NCBI GenBank assembly: GCA_946122785.1
Contig: CAMGYJ010000009.1
Coordinates: 9,144,937-9,208,936, forward strand
From: Linum tenue
Lineage: Eukaryota; Streptophyta; Magnoliopsida; Malpighiales; Linaceae
Length of the DNA stretch: 64,000 bases
Direction: 5' to 3'
Shown one piece after another: positions 44,111 through 55,202 of the stretch (its first letter is position 1; every line of letters starts with the position of its first letter). Made by a program: the position numbers and the translations under genes. The notes under the pieces were generated by a model. That model ran no database searches and was not told the origin of the DNA. It saw only the letters and a program-made list of their open reading frames with translations.

Positions 44111-46411
44111 TGTAGCACCCCGAATTTTTGGATTAGGTTCGAGCAATATTTGGGTCGGTTTGAAATTGGGTAAGGTAATACCCGTTACTATTTGGGAGTT
44201 TTATTTTAATTAATTTCTATTGATGAATCCAAATTAAGGATTAATTGGATTTTAATTAATAGAAAGGGGAATTCCCCACTCTCCACCCGTTACTACCCAC
44301 TCACCTCTCACCCTTCAATCCCAAAATTAATCCCCATTAAAGACCAGAGCAAACGTTTTCCCTCAGGGAACCAAAAAGCCTCATTGTCTTATTACCTTAC
44401 TTTTCCCTCAGAGAACTACCAAGGAACCATGGAAATTTCCATCCACTGCAAACACCACGGAGCCTCCAAGTTCTCTCCACATCGCAACCGGGACCCCAAG
44501 CCGACTAACAACGAGGAAGAATGCCAAAGGGGAGAGCTAGCTTAAGCTTGGCCCCGGAGATAAGCAATCCAGATAAGTATAGTTGTGGGTGTTGTCTTGA
44601 ATTTATCGAGGCGGTGGTTGAAGGACTGCGTGTCTTTGTTCTAGACTGGAGCAGACCATTGGCTAGGGAGGTCTGGAATCCATTGATCGAAGTTAGGCCT
44701 CGTCGCCCAGGACAATCCGCAATGGCCACTAGTATGGGGGGAGGTCCGGCAAAGGAAGCAAGGTAACTAGAAAGCAAGGGAAGAATGGTTGAACATGGCG
44801 ACTGAACCGAAAGATCAACTACAGCTAACTTGATCATCGGATAAAGTTAAGAGCTAGCCAGGTGAGTGGTTTTGTTTCCGATTGCAATATAAATGTGGGT
44901 TAGTTGTTGTGAAACGCAATTAGTATACAAGGAATCAGGATATATGGCATGGAGCCTTGAATGATTGGTTTGTTATGGACAATTACAAGCGTTGGGTGAT
45001 TAATGGATAAATCAAGAACCTCACATGTTTATTTAACTACACGTGCATGGTTTGTAAGAGGAGCTTCTAAGCAGTGGGTGGTCTATGAATAATTGGAACC
45101 CATATAGAAATCTAAGGAATTGGACACATCTGGTACAAAAAGTGGATTAATTACTTAGGTAACCGTGTTGTCAAGGCTCTAGTGTTCATTACAGAAGTAA
45201 ACTGTGAGAAATTGGGATTGGTAACTTAGATTCACAAACGTTATGAGGATTCATGCATGAGAAATAAAAAGCTAGAGGTGGATTTAGACGATCTGCTTAA
45301 TTAAGTTGGTTATGGCCGATGGGTGGTCGTGAGCTAATGAATTATTTTGCTACGAGGATTAACTATTGGTACGGCATGGGAGTACACAAGAAGGAAGACG
45401 ATGGAACGATGTAGAACAACAGCCAAGCCGATTGGACACGCGGACTAAGATTGTTAATTAAACGAGGTGAGTGTAAAGGGGGTAAAATCTCCGTCGAGGT
45501 CTTTTAGTTTATGCCTTTTTTTTAATTCAGTTATGTTATTTAATTTTCAAGTAAGCGCGATTATGTGTGTGAGGCATCCCACCGCCTACTTAAGGTGGAG
45601 GCACGCGTTGTGCTATGTATGTGTGTGTTTATGATGTATGGATGATGATAATTGAACCCCCCGGGCGGTTGGGCCACTACTGGACGCGGTAAATGGTTGG
45701 GTCACTACTGGATGGCGATACATAACGCAGTAGTTGAACGGGCATGGACTGGACGGCGATACGTAACGCAGTACCATTGCCTTGAGGATAGGGACACCGG
45801 ACGGCGATACGTAACGCGGTGGTCCCTGGTATTGATGTCTATTAGTTAAGGATAGAAGTAGAGAACTTCTATGATTTAAGGATAAAAGTTGAGAACCTCT
45901 ATGAGTTAAAGTTGAAATGAGTTATTAAGGATGAAAGTGAGAACGACTTTCATCTAAGGAAAGGAAACGCTAATAACGTGTTTTAGTAAGGAGGTTGCTT
46001 AGGGCAAGACCTTAGGAAGTAACGACGAGACTGACCCCTTCTCACTCACCAGGTTGAGGAAGGATTAGCAGAGGTGGATTCCGAGAAGAAGTAAGATGAG
46101 GCAAGCGGTCGTGCCAGTACCGATGATGAGTTGTCAAGGAGCTGGGTGAAGAGTTTAGTTAAAGTTTGATAGTTATTTTATGTTTATGATTATGAGTATA
46201 TATGTACTGGAGATTCAAGGTTCAAGATTCTGGGTTAAGTTGTTTTAAGTGTTTGAGATTGAGATTTTGCCCAAGTGTTGGGGCTTTTTGATTTAAAATT
46301 AATAAATAAAGTCAGTTTGTTTATTTTAAAATGTGGTTTGGGTTGCTCCGGAGTAACCGGTTTTGGGTTTGAGTTGTGGTTTGATTTTCGAAAAAGGTCG
46401 GGACGTTTCAG
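44111..46411 (+). mobile_element. solo LTR of a chromovirus
   Basis: 2301 bp beginning TGTAGCACCCCGAA and ending GGTCGGGACGTTTCA, flanked by GGTCT on both sides (44106-44110 and 46412-46416). Its ends resemble those of the chromovirus LTR at 26721-29551. No internal region is present, so it arose by recombination between two LTRs. Short frames at 44505-44837 on either strand are not supported as genes. Confidence 0.92.
45655..45835. repeat. CpG-rich subrepeats in the solo LTR
   Basis: CCGGGCGGTTGG is followed by several units of the form GGA(C/T)GGCGATACGTAACGC, each about 40-55 bp apart. The same array, diverged, is in the LTR fragment at 55395-55655. Confidence 0.8.
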
Positions 46412-46653
46412 GTCTCCTCTCTAATCTAGGTTAGAATGGCAAATTAGATTGATAGACTTTCACACAACAAAATCATTTCTGAATAATACCTCCACATTCA
46501 CATTAAAACACAACCACACACAAATCATTCAATTCATACAAGCATTAACATAATTGTAGCTAGGGTTTACAACCACCCAAGTGAAAGAAGGGACTACTCC
46601 ATCCTAGGACAAGTGAAAAGACAAGAGAGGGACAAGGAAACCATCAAGAAGAT

Positions 46654-48068
46654 TGATAGACCGTTATTTCCACATGTTTTTACCCTCGTTCTTACACCGT
46701 TTGAGGTGTTGATTCTCGTGTTTTAGGCCGATTTCACGCTAGGTTGTGCTTGTTTGTGATATTTCAGGTCCTAGTACGTGAATGAAGGCTTGGGAGCGAG
46801 TCTGGGGTCGATTGGACGAAGTTCGGACGAATGGCGAGGTTTCAAGGAAGCTGCACGGGCAGGCCAGGGCACCGCACGGCCGTGCGAAGGACAATTCAGG
46901 TCGTGCGGAATTCTGCGAGAGCATGCACGGGCAGGCCAGAATTCTCACACGGCTGTGCCATTGAGCACCCTGGCCGTGTGATTTCTGCCGAGGCCGAGCA
47001 CGGGCAGGCTGGATTCCTCACACGGCCGTGCAACCCTGGCCGTGTGAGATGGCTGAGATTAATTGATGCGCCGCGTTTTGAGCCGCACGGCCAAGTGGGT
47101 GATCTGCACGGCCGTGCGGCATGGCCGTGCGAGTCGGGAAATCCTGGTTTTAGAGCCTATTCCGAGCCAAAAGTGAGAGAATCGTGTTTTCAGAGCAAAA
47201 ACAGAGCCCTGGAGAGAGAAAGTACGAAGAACACATCCTAGAAGCTGTCTTAGAGCTGGGTTTCATCGAATCGAGCCTGGAGATCGTCATAGGAGTGGAA
47301 ATCATCGTCCCGGAGCAGATTTTCCTCATCGTTATGAGTATGACTAATCCGATTACTGTTTTCTCTTCTCTCTCTATGGAGTAGAACCTTTCTCTCACTT
47401 GGGTATGAAGAACCCTAGTTCCTTGTGTTAGGGATTTGATTGTAATGACTTGGGATGATATTATTGTTTGATTTTAATCGAATGACGCATGTTTATTGAA
47501 TTGATTGGAGTCTGATCAGCTTTTCACAATTTCCGCTGCAACCTGAGATAGATAGAATCTGATTAGGTTGTTAGAGCCTCTTCATTCGATAGTAGGAGAT
47601 TGGCTATACGAGAGTTAGCCAGTTTACTGCTTTGTACTGGAATTCAATTCCAGTAGAGGAGTTCTGTGTTCATAGCCTCAGCTTTCTATCCCGGTGAAGG
47701 CTAGTCGTCTGCCGGATAGTTAGACTGAGAGGGCTTGGTCAGCTTAAGAGATTCCAAGCTACTGTCGGATCTTCCGCAGTCTAATCAACAGTAAATCAAC
47801 CCAGGGAATTGCAATTGAACCTAACTAAGGGGCTAGGGGGACTCAATCCCGAGTGACTCTTTCCTGACTTTGAAAACCGAACAATTTACTGCCTTCTTGT
47901 TGCTTTTGCTTTTCACAACAATCACTCGAACTAGTTTGCTAGATAATAGAGAATCACGGAGTAAGCAGTAGATCTAGACCCCGGGTTGATAATTGAACTT
48001 GCCTGTTACTGCATTCCCGGACTGCGATTACACTTGGTCGCAGTTTGGTGTTGTGTTTTGGCGTGTCA
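46654..48068 (+). repeat. 5' LTR of the LARD-like element
   Basis: 1415 bp, TGATAGACCGTT... to ...GGCGTGTCA. The first third is packed with GC-rich palindromes (CACGGCCGTG type, 46855-47140). Frames at 46778-47241 only read through these palindromes. CTCTCTCTATGGAGTAG near 47370 precedes an AT-rich second half. Confidence 0.92.
46855..47140. repeat. cluster of GC-rich palindromes in the LTR
   Basis: GCACGGCCGTGC, CACACGGCCGTGC, CCGTGTG and related words occur about ten times, alternating with GCACGGGCAGGCC blocks. The cluster recurs in the 3' LTR at 51295-51570, with one short deletion there. Confidence 0.85.
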
Positions 48069-48074
48069 AGTTTT

Positions 48075-48092
48075 TGGCGCCGTTGTCGGGGA
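48075..48092 (+). other. primer binding site of the LARD-like element
   Basis: TGGCGCCGTTGTCGGGGA lies six bases after the LTR, differing by one base from the Athila site at 43191-43208. Confidence 0.9.
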
Positions 48093-48217
48093 CCCTCTAG
48101 ATTATTGGGGAAACGTGAGAATTTGTTACTCTAGCTTTTTATTTATTGCACTTTCTTTTCTTTTCCACCCTTGCTTTTCACTTGGGTGTTATGTTTTTGT
48201 TGGTGCAGCTCTGAAAC

Positions 48218-49438
48218 ATGGATCCTCGTGGCTTCTACAACCATTGGGGGTATCAACCACCATCCGTGTGGTATTACCCCGAGACCTCCTGGAGCAATCA
48301 AGGAGGAGAAGACTATGGAGTCGGATATCAGTACCAACCCCCCTACTATGGAGAACAACCAAACCCTTGGGAACCTCATGAACAATACCCTTTTCAAGAA
48401 GAGTTCCTGCCACAACCAGAGGGGCCATCTGAGTTGGAGTTAGCCATGGAGACCTTCGCGGCCCACTCTGCAGAGCCATGCTACACTTCACGGGAAGATC
48501 CAAACAAACAATTAAGGCTTCTCGTGGAGCTGTTTGCTCGAGACACTGAGAGAGCATGCTCCAAGATGGATCTTCAAATCCAAGCCCTTGCCTCTTCCGA
48601 TCCCTCATTTCTCCATGACATGGAGCAGACTGTTCAGTGCTCAGCGAAGCAAACAGAGTGGGTGAAGCAAGTTTGCTCACATCCTGCTCAAGATCACCTT
48701 TCTGCTACTATGCTAGAAGAGGTGGAGTATGACAAGGGCAACGGGGGCGTTGAGGAGCCTACAGAATTTATCACAGAGAACTCCCATGATGATCATGATC
48801 AGGAAAGTCCTCTGGTGGCAGATCACACCGTTCCTCATTTATGCTGTAGCATGCTGGGCCTGTGCAAGGAGAGGCAAGATGATCCCATTGAAGAAATTGC
48901 TTGGCGACTTGCTCTCCAATCTGTTCTGGAAGAAGAAGAGCGAGAAAGGATGAGGAAGGAAGTTGTGGAGGATGAGGAAGGAAGTAAAGAAGAGGTAGTT
49001 CTTGATCTTTTCCAAGGGGAGAGAACACATTTTGAAGAAGGAAGGGGGGTTGTGGAGGCAATTGGCGTCCAGGTTGAGGATGAAGTTGAGGTGGAAGAGG
49101 CTTGCACCGGGCCTATGTTACATTTGATCTCTCCACCAAACTTCGAGGAGCTGCTTGGCAATGACCCATTTGCAGTTTCTCTTTACCCAACTAAGACCAC
49201 ATCAACATCAATCCCTCTTGGTGGATACGATGGTGGTCAATCGAATATATCTTATCTGGTTTGGGGCAATGAGACAAGAGCAGATGCGAAGGAGAGGTCT
49301 CGTGAGTGGAGACTTCATCTTCCTCAAGGTCACGAGCCGTCTTCATCACCTATCACTTCACTTGCTTGTGACTTGAGACTCCACATTATCGACGAGAACC
49401 TCAACTTCAAGGAGGTTTTGGGGTGGACCGAAACTTAG
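48218..49438 (+). CDS. ORF of the non-autonomous element, function unknown
   Basis: A 406-residue frame from ATG 48218 to TAG 49436-49438. Residues 1-70 are rich in Gly, Tyr, Trp and Pro (MDPRGFYNHWGYQPP start); residues 75-170 look helical; 215-300 are strongly acidic (EEEERERMRKEVVEDEEGSKEE); the end has an SPPNFEELLGNDPF motif and ENLNFKEVLGWTET. No zinc knuckle, protease or polymerase motif is present. A second, diverged element at 53164-56000 encodes the same protein from start to end, so the ORF is a family property. A gag-like packaging role is possible but unproven. Acceptor-like TTGGTGCAG lies nine bases before the ATG, so a leader intron may exist. No stop or shift is visible. Confidence 0.75.
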   Translation: MDPRGFYNHWGYQPPSVWYYPETSWSNQGGEDYGVGYQYQPPYYGEQPNPWEPHEQYPFQEEFLPQPEGPSELELAMETFAAHSAEPCYTSREDPNKQLRLLVELFARDTERACSKMDLQIQALASSDPSFLHDMEQTVQCSAKQTEWVKQVCSHPAQDHLSATMLEEVEYDKGNGGVEEPTEFITENSHDDHDQESPLVADHTVPHLCCSMLGLCKERQDDPIEEIAWRLALQSVLEEEERERMRKEVVEDEEGSKEEVVLDLFQGERTHFEEGRGVVEAIGVQVEDEVEVEEACTGPMLHLISPPNFEELLGNDPFAVSLYPTKTTSTSIPLGGYDGGQSNISYLVWGNETRADAKERSREWRLHLPQGHEPSSSPITSLACDLRLHIIDENLNFKEVLGWTET

Positions 49439-51098
49439 GAGCCACCGTCTAGCTAAGACTTAAGAGAAGCGCTTGTGGGGAGGCAACCCCACCAAGGTTT
49501 GTTTTTCCTTCGTTTGTTTTTGTCGGTTTGTTCACTTGGAACTATGGTTTCTATCACCCAGTATGTTTTGATGACTCTAGCCCTACTGACTGGTCCCACT
49601 TCCAGTCCCCCAGCAGTGTTCCAATCCGGTAACATCGTTCCCCTTATCTTTCCCTCTACTCCATTGAGGGCAATGTCGTGCTTAAGTGTGGGGGGTGCTT
49701 TGTATCGGTTGGAATATTTATTTGGGTGCTTGGAGCCTAGTCCGCTGTCCGAATCTTACGATTTGAGGGCTCCAAGTACTGCAGTTTGATCATATTGGCA
49801 CTGTGTTTTGTTGGATGAATTGATTGGTTTTCGGATTAATGCATGACAACTTGTTTGCGACTAGGACAACCTATGATGAGGACTGAGAGGTGCAGTAGAA
49901 CGATGTAGGGGTTCAGTTTTTCAACTGCTTGCTTGCCAACTGTGACTTGATCTGATTACTTGTTCTTGACAGTCGTTTATGCATCTAGTTCAGGGTATCA
50001 GAATGTGAGATAGAGCATATAGGTAGCCATGTGAGATTTGAGCCTGCTCGTTTCTTTCTTGTGCGATAGATCCCTCTTCCATGATGTGTAGCATTCACGT
50101 TGTCACTAGCTAAGATGATGGGGGCATAGGATTAGCCCACGCCCAAAACTGACTGTCCTGATGTGTCATATCCCCTAGTCAGCCCCTTTGAGCCGTGTGT
50201 TATCCTTTCTTTTGGTCTATAATGAAAAAAATCACCTTTGTTGCATCTTTTAGAAGGTTTCACAGAGTGGTTTTTACATATTCTCTGCTATTTCTGCTAA
50301 AGTCTATGTGAGTGTTGGAGGTAGTGCTTAAAAGTTGGGCAGGTGTTTGAAATTTGTGCAGGAGTGGTGTCTCTCTTAAGAAATGAAAAGGAAAATGAAA
50401 GAAAAGCAAAGAAAAAAATTGAAAGCAAAAGCGAGCCACTACCAAAAATCTGAATAATGCCCATTAAGTAGTGTTTCTTAGCAGTATGGCTTGGAAATGT
50501 TGATGTTTATGCCTCCTACTTCCACCACCTAAAAGGCCTTTTCCCCATGTCCAAGACCCTAGCCAGTCATTTGAACCTGTGTCTAAGACCCCCTGATTAG
50601 TTAGTGGTGACACCCCATATGTGAACTCTAGCATTTAGAGGCTGCCATCATGGTGAAGAGATGATAGGGATTGAGAGAAATAGCATGCGCAACTTTCGCA
50701 TCAAATTGTCCTGACCCCACTGGTCGAGAGTGAGTGATTCATTTTCATTTTCTATATGCTCTTGTACCCCGGTGAGGACCTAGATTGCTCGGTCTCTATT
50801 CTGATGTCTTGAGTTGGATGCATGAGTTGACTGTTTTGAGTAAGTGGTTGAATCAAGTCTAGGTTGGCCAGTGAACAGAAGGGAGATTCTTCATTTGCTG
50901 CACTCGAATGTCCTTTGTGGTGGTTGTCCAGGTTGTTATTGAGGTTGTGCATGTATTGATGTTTGAAAACCAGTGCGATTCATGTGTTATGTGCCTTTAT
51001 GACTTGTCCCCAATGTTGGTTGATTGAAATATGTAAGCTTACCTGGTGTCTGACTTGATTTGCTTGGGGACAAGCAAACGGTTAAGTGTGGGGGAGTT
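49439..51098 (+). other. 3' untranslated region of the LARD-like element with two hairpin/purine-tract modules
   Basis: Module 1: perfect hairpin CATTG-AGGG-CAATG (49662-49675) then AAGTGTGGGGGG (49684-49695) and an inverted TTGGAGCC/GGCTCCAA pair (49730-49775). Module 2: perfect hairpin TTTGCTTG-GGGA-CAAGCAAA (51059-51078) then AAGTGTGGGGGAGTT just before the LTR. The 1.3 kb in between has no gene I can support. Confidence 0.8.
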
Positions 51099-52500
51099 TG
51101 ATAGACCGTTATTTCCACATATTTTTACCCTCGTTCTTACATCGTTTGAGGTGTTAATTCTCGTGTTTTAGGCCGATTTCACGCTAGGTTGTGCTTGTTT
51201 GTGATATTTCAGGTCCTAGTACGTGAATGAAGGCTTGGGAACGAGTCTGGGGTCGATTGGACGAAGTTCGGACGAATGGCGAGGTTTCAAGGAAGCTGCA
51301 CGGGCAGGCCAGGGCACCGCACGGCCGTGCGAAGGACAATTCAGGCCGTGCGGAATTCTGCGAGAGCATGCACAGGCAGGCCAGAATTCTCACACGGCCG
51401 TGCAATAGAGCACCCTGGCCGTGTGATTTCTGCCGAGGCCGAGCACGGGCAGGCTGGATTCCTCACACGGCCGTGCAACCCTGGCCGTGTGAGATGGCTG
51501 AGATTAATTGATGCGCCGCGTTTTGAGCCGCACGGCCAAGTGGGTGATCTGCACGGCCGTGCGAGTCGGGAAATCCTGGTTTTAGAGCCTATTCCGAGCC
51601 AAAAGTGAGAGAATCGTGTTTTCAGAGCAAAAACAGAGCCCTAGAGAGAGAAAGTACGAAGAACACATCCTAGAAGCTGTCTTAGAGCTGGGTTTCATCG
51701 AATCGAGCCTGGAGATCGTCATAGGAGTGGAAATCATCGTCCCGGAGCAGATTTTCCTCATCGTTATGAGTATGAATAATCCGATTATTGTTTTCTCTTC
51801 TCTCTCTATGGAGTAGAACCTTTCTCTCACTTGGGTATGAAGAACCCTAGTTCCTTGTGTTAGGGATTTGATTGTAATATCTTGGGATGATATTACTGTT
51901 TGATTTTAATCGAATGACGCATGTTTATTGAATTGATTGGAGTCTGATCAGCTTTTCTCAATTTCCGCTGCAACCTGAGATAGATAGAATCTGATTAGGT
52001 TGTTAGAGCCTCTTCATTCGATAGTAGGAGATTGGCTATACGAGAGTTAGCCAGTTTACTGCTTTGTACTGGAATTCAATTCCAGTAGAGGAGTTCTGTG
52101 TTCATAGCCTCAGCTTTCTATCCCGGTGAAGGCTAGTCGTCTGCCGGATAGTTAGACTGAGAGGGCTTGGTCAGCTTAAGAGATTCCAAGCTACTGTCGG
52201 ATCTTTCGCAGTCTAATCAACAGTAAATCAACCCAGGGAATTGCAATTGAACCTAACTAAGGGGCTAGGGGGACTGAATCCCGAGTGACTCTTTCCTGAC
52301 TTTGAAAACCGAACAATTTACTGCTTTCTTGTTGCTTTTGCTTTTCACAACAATCACTCGAACTAGTTTGCTAGATAATAGAGAATCACGGAGTAAGCAG
52401 TAGATCTAGACCCCGGGTTGATAATTGAACTTGCCTGTTACTGCATTCCCGGACTGCGATTACACTTGGTCGCAGTTTGGTGTTGTGTTTTGGCATGTCA
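51099..52500 (+). repeat. 3' LTR of the LARD-like element
   Basis: 1402 bp, nearly identical to the 5' LTR, ends TGATAGACC and GGCATGTCA. Followed directly by AAGAT. Confidence 0.92.
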
Positions 52501-53163
52501 AAGATGCAAGCATTGCTCCTTGTGCTGAAGATATCCTCCTTTGGGGGAGGAATTCCCAAAACCTTGCTTGGAGATAAAACCCTAGCTTTTCCTCTTCTTT
52601 GGTTCGTCACTTTCTCACTCTAAAATATGAAGGAGAAGTTTCTCACACTAGGTCTCCCCTTTTTTCTTCCTTTCAGCTGGCCTTTTAAGTTGAGATCGCG
52701 CCTAGTTCACGGTCGTGAACATTGAAACGCGTCCATGAACTCAGTGCTGAGACGGAAACGCATCGCTTCACTGGCTCGGGTTCACGGTCTTAGAGACTGT
52801 GAACAGCCTGGGTGTCAGTAACTTGCAAACCCTCTCTAGACGCTCCTCGGTTCACGGGTTTTGGCTCCATTTCACGGCCCTGTGAGACCGTGAACTCCAA
52901 TGCCAGGCCGTGAACATTGAATGTCTCCACCTCTTTGCCCACTCTTTGCTCCTTTTCTTCCAACTTTCGACTCCAGGTTGGGTTTTACCTGTTAGGATCT
53001 AAAACACACTGAAATACAAGCAACCTCGCAAAAAACCAACCTTTTTGGAGTTTAATTGCAACAAACGTCAAAGAGAATCGGGGATAAAAAGTGTACAATT
53101 AGGCCTGAATCATGGTTTGTGTTTGTTTGATTTTTTGTGTGTTTTGTGTTTGTAGGTTGAATC

Positions 53164-53786
53164 ATGGATCCCAATGGCTTCTACAACATTTAGGGGTATC
53201 CACAATCACTCGAATGGGGTACCCAGGAGCTTCATGGAGTAACCAAGAGGGTGGAAGCAAAGGGACCGGGTTCTATGATCAACCTCCCTTCCAAGATGAA
53301 CAAGCATGTGAATGGGGGTATCAAGAAGCTTCCCTATATCAAGAAGACTTCCCTCAACAACCCGAGGAGAACTCCAAGTTGGACTTGACCATGGAGGATT
53401 TCATGGGGCATTTGAGACCATGTGCCACTCCACAACCGGAGCCAAAGAGCCAATTGGAGCTCATGGTGAAGCAATTTTGCCGGGGCACCGACGAAGGATG
53501 CTCCAATGTGGATATGCCAATTGTTGACCCTATTGACTCATCCTTCTTACGGACATCAGAGGATATGCTTCGAAACACGAAGAGGCTTGGAGGGATTGTT
53601 AAGCAAGCATGTGCACAACTTGCTCACAATCATCACCTACCAATTGAAGAAGAATAGGAAGTCAAAGAGGCAAGTCATGAGTACTTTGGAAGAACGAGCT
53701 CTGGCATGCATTTCCAACACCTCCCTCCTCTCAGTTTAACACTAGAAGAGAAGGTTGCACAAACTTGTGCACGCCACGACATACAT
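53164..53786 (+). pseudogene. N-terminal half of the LARD ORF, degenerate
   Basis: ATG at 53164 starts MDPNGFYNI, then TAG at 53191 and a frameshift. The frame ending at 53657 continues with GASWSNQEGG, EDFPQQPEENSKLDLTMEDF, and QLELMVKQFCRGTDEGCSNVD, matching the intact ORF at 48218 block by block at roughly half identity. After 53657 the homology continues weakly to about 53780, where LINE sequence begins. TTTGTAG nine bases before the ATG is again a splice-acceptor-like site. Confidence 0.78.
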
Positions 53787-55190
53787 CATGAGCATCTTCC
53801 TTCTGCCCGCTCTTTGACTAATAAGATGGACTCGATCGTTCGCAGGTTCTTTTGGTCTGGCTTAATGATAATAAAAAAATCCATTCATTGGTGTAATGCT
53901 AGATCTCTTGAATTATCAAAAGAGGAGGGAGGACTTGGTTTCCGCAACTTACACCTATTTAATCTTGCACTTCTTAACAAACAGGTGTGGTGTAAGTTAA
54001 AGAATCTTGAGGCCCTCTAGGTTCAGCTTCTCAAAGGCCTCTACTTTCCCTCTGGCAATCTGTTTTCTGATCCCAAAGGTCAAAAGGGCTCATGGATTCT
54101 GTGATGCTAAAGAAGCTATGAAGATGGGGCTTATCAGAGTTATTATGAACGGAGACTATACTTCTTTTGACACTAATCCCTGGCTCGCATCCTTCCCATC
54201 TTTCTCTTTGAGCTCCCTTGGGTTGGATTCCTCTAAGGTTCACGATTAGATCTCTCCTTCTGATCGCAGTTGGAATGTTCAAGCCTTACTCAATAGTTCC
54301 CCTCAAGATGTGGTTCAAGCTATCATCAGAATCCCAATTGGTCCACCTAGTGCTCGTGATAAGTGGATCTGAAAATTCACTCATGTTGGTAATTTTGCAT
54401 TAAAATTAGCATATCGATCATTTGAGGAAGCTCGAGATCATTCTATCTTGGATCCATGTTTTCACGCCTCCCCTCCAAATCCCCAGGAATGGAAATGGTT
54501 ATGGTCCCTTTCCCTACCACCTAAACTCATATTCTTTATTTGAAAAAGTGCAAAAGATGCAATCGCTAAGAGCTCTTGTTTGTCTTCCGCAGGTGCTCCC
54601 ATGCCCGATGTGTTCCATTTGTTCTCCCAGGAGGAGACCATCATCCACTATTTGTTCCACTGCCATCATGATCGCTCCACATGGCTTGATTCTGGTCTCC
54701 TTTCTTCCCTCCCTCCGAAAGGCGCAAGCTTCCATGATTGGTTCTTCTCTCTTCCTTACCTCCTCCCCTTGGAGCATGTCAAAAGGATTGCACACTGTCT
54801 TTGGAGCATTTGGACTGCCCGTAATGGTTTCATTTTCGAAAACAAGCCTATTTCATTGGGCTCTTCGGCGAGAATTGCGGAAAGGGATTTCTCATTCACT
54901 AAAGAAGCTCTTTCTTCCTCTCATTCCTATTCCTCTCACCATTCTACCTGCTTAACCTCGGGTTCTCGTTCTCACTCCTCTCCACCACCTTGCCCTGTCC
55001 AGAAGATAGTGCACTGTGACGCTTCTTTTATTTTGGATTCACAGTTGACGGTATATGGGATTACTATTGCTAATTCCCACGGTCAGGTGTTTAACGGAAA
55101 GGTTGAGCTTTTTCTCTGTGCCTACGGAATCGTGGAAGCAAGGGGAATATTTCAGGATCAAGTATGCAAATTTTGAAGCAGAATCCGAGT
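53787..55190 (+). pseudogene. LINE (L1-type) 3' fragment: end of reverse transcriptase, zinc-binding region, RNase H
   Basis: The fragment starts in the distal reverse transcriptase (SLTNKMDSIVRRFFWSG, then SLELSKEEGGLGFRNLHLFNLALL), goes through the plant RVT zinc-binding region (KWLWSLSLPPKLIFF, EETIIHYLFHCHHDRSTW) and ends with an RNase H-like stretch (VHCDASFILDSQ, about 55010-55170). Several stops (54019, 54249, 54370, 54541) and shifts break it. Plant L1 elements commonly carry such a 3' RNase H of the RVT_3 type. It is not part of the LINE at 60112, which has its own 3' end. Confidence 0.82.
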
Positions 55191-55202
55191 TATTTTCGAC
55201 AG

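Larger units (their letters stand above)
46654..52500 (+). mobile_element. complete non-autonomous Athila-type LTR element (LARD-like) with one ORF
   Basis: 5847 bp with LTRs 46654-48068 and 51099-52500, primer site 48075-48092, one 406-codon ORF, two purine-tract modules, and the 5-bp target duplication AAGAT on both sides (46649-46653 and 52501-52505). The LTRs differ mainly by small indels and few substitutions. There is no protease, reverse transcriptase or integrase, so it must borrow enzymes, most likely from an Athila-type element with the same primer site. It inserted into LTR c of the minus-strand element. Confidence 0.93.
43215..53112 (-). repeat. Athila-like LTR c, interrupted twice
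   Basis: Native LTR parts are 43215-44110, 46412-46653 and 52501-53112, about 1.74 kb together. On the minus strand it begins TGATTCAGGCCTAATTG at 53112 and ends at the primer site. It is longer than LTR a because a 79-bp repeat is expanded at 43721-44110. The right flank belongs to an older element's leader, so this copy inserted there. Confidence 0.8.

Noticed and set aside
46778..47241. Several overlapping plus-strand frames rich in Arg, Gly and His in the LARD LTR.
   Set aside because: They arise from the GC-rich palindrome cluster and are open in two or three frames at once, a mark of low-complexity sequence.
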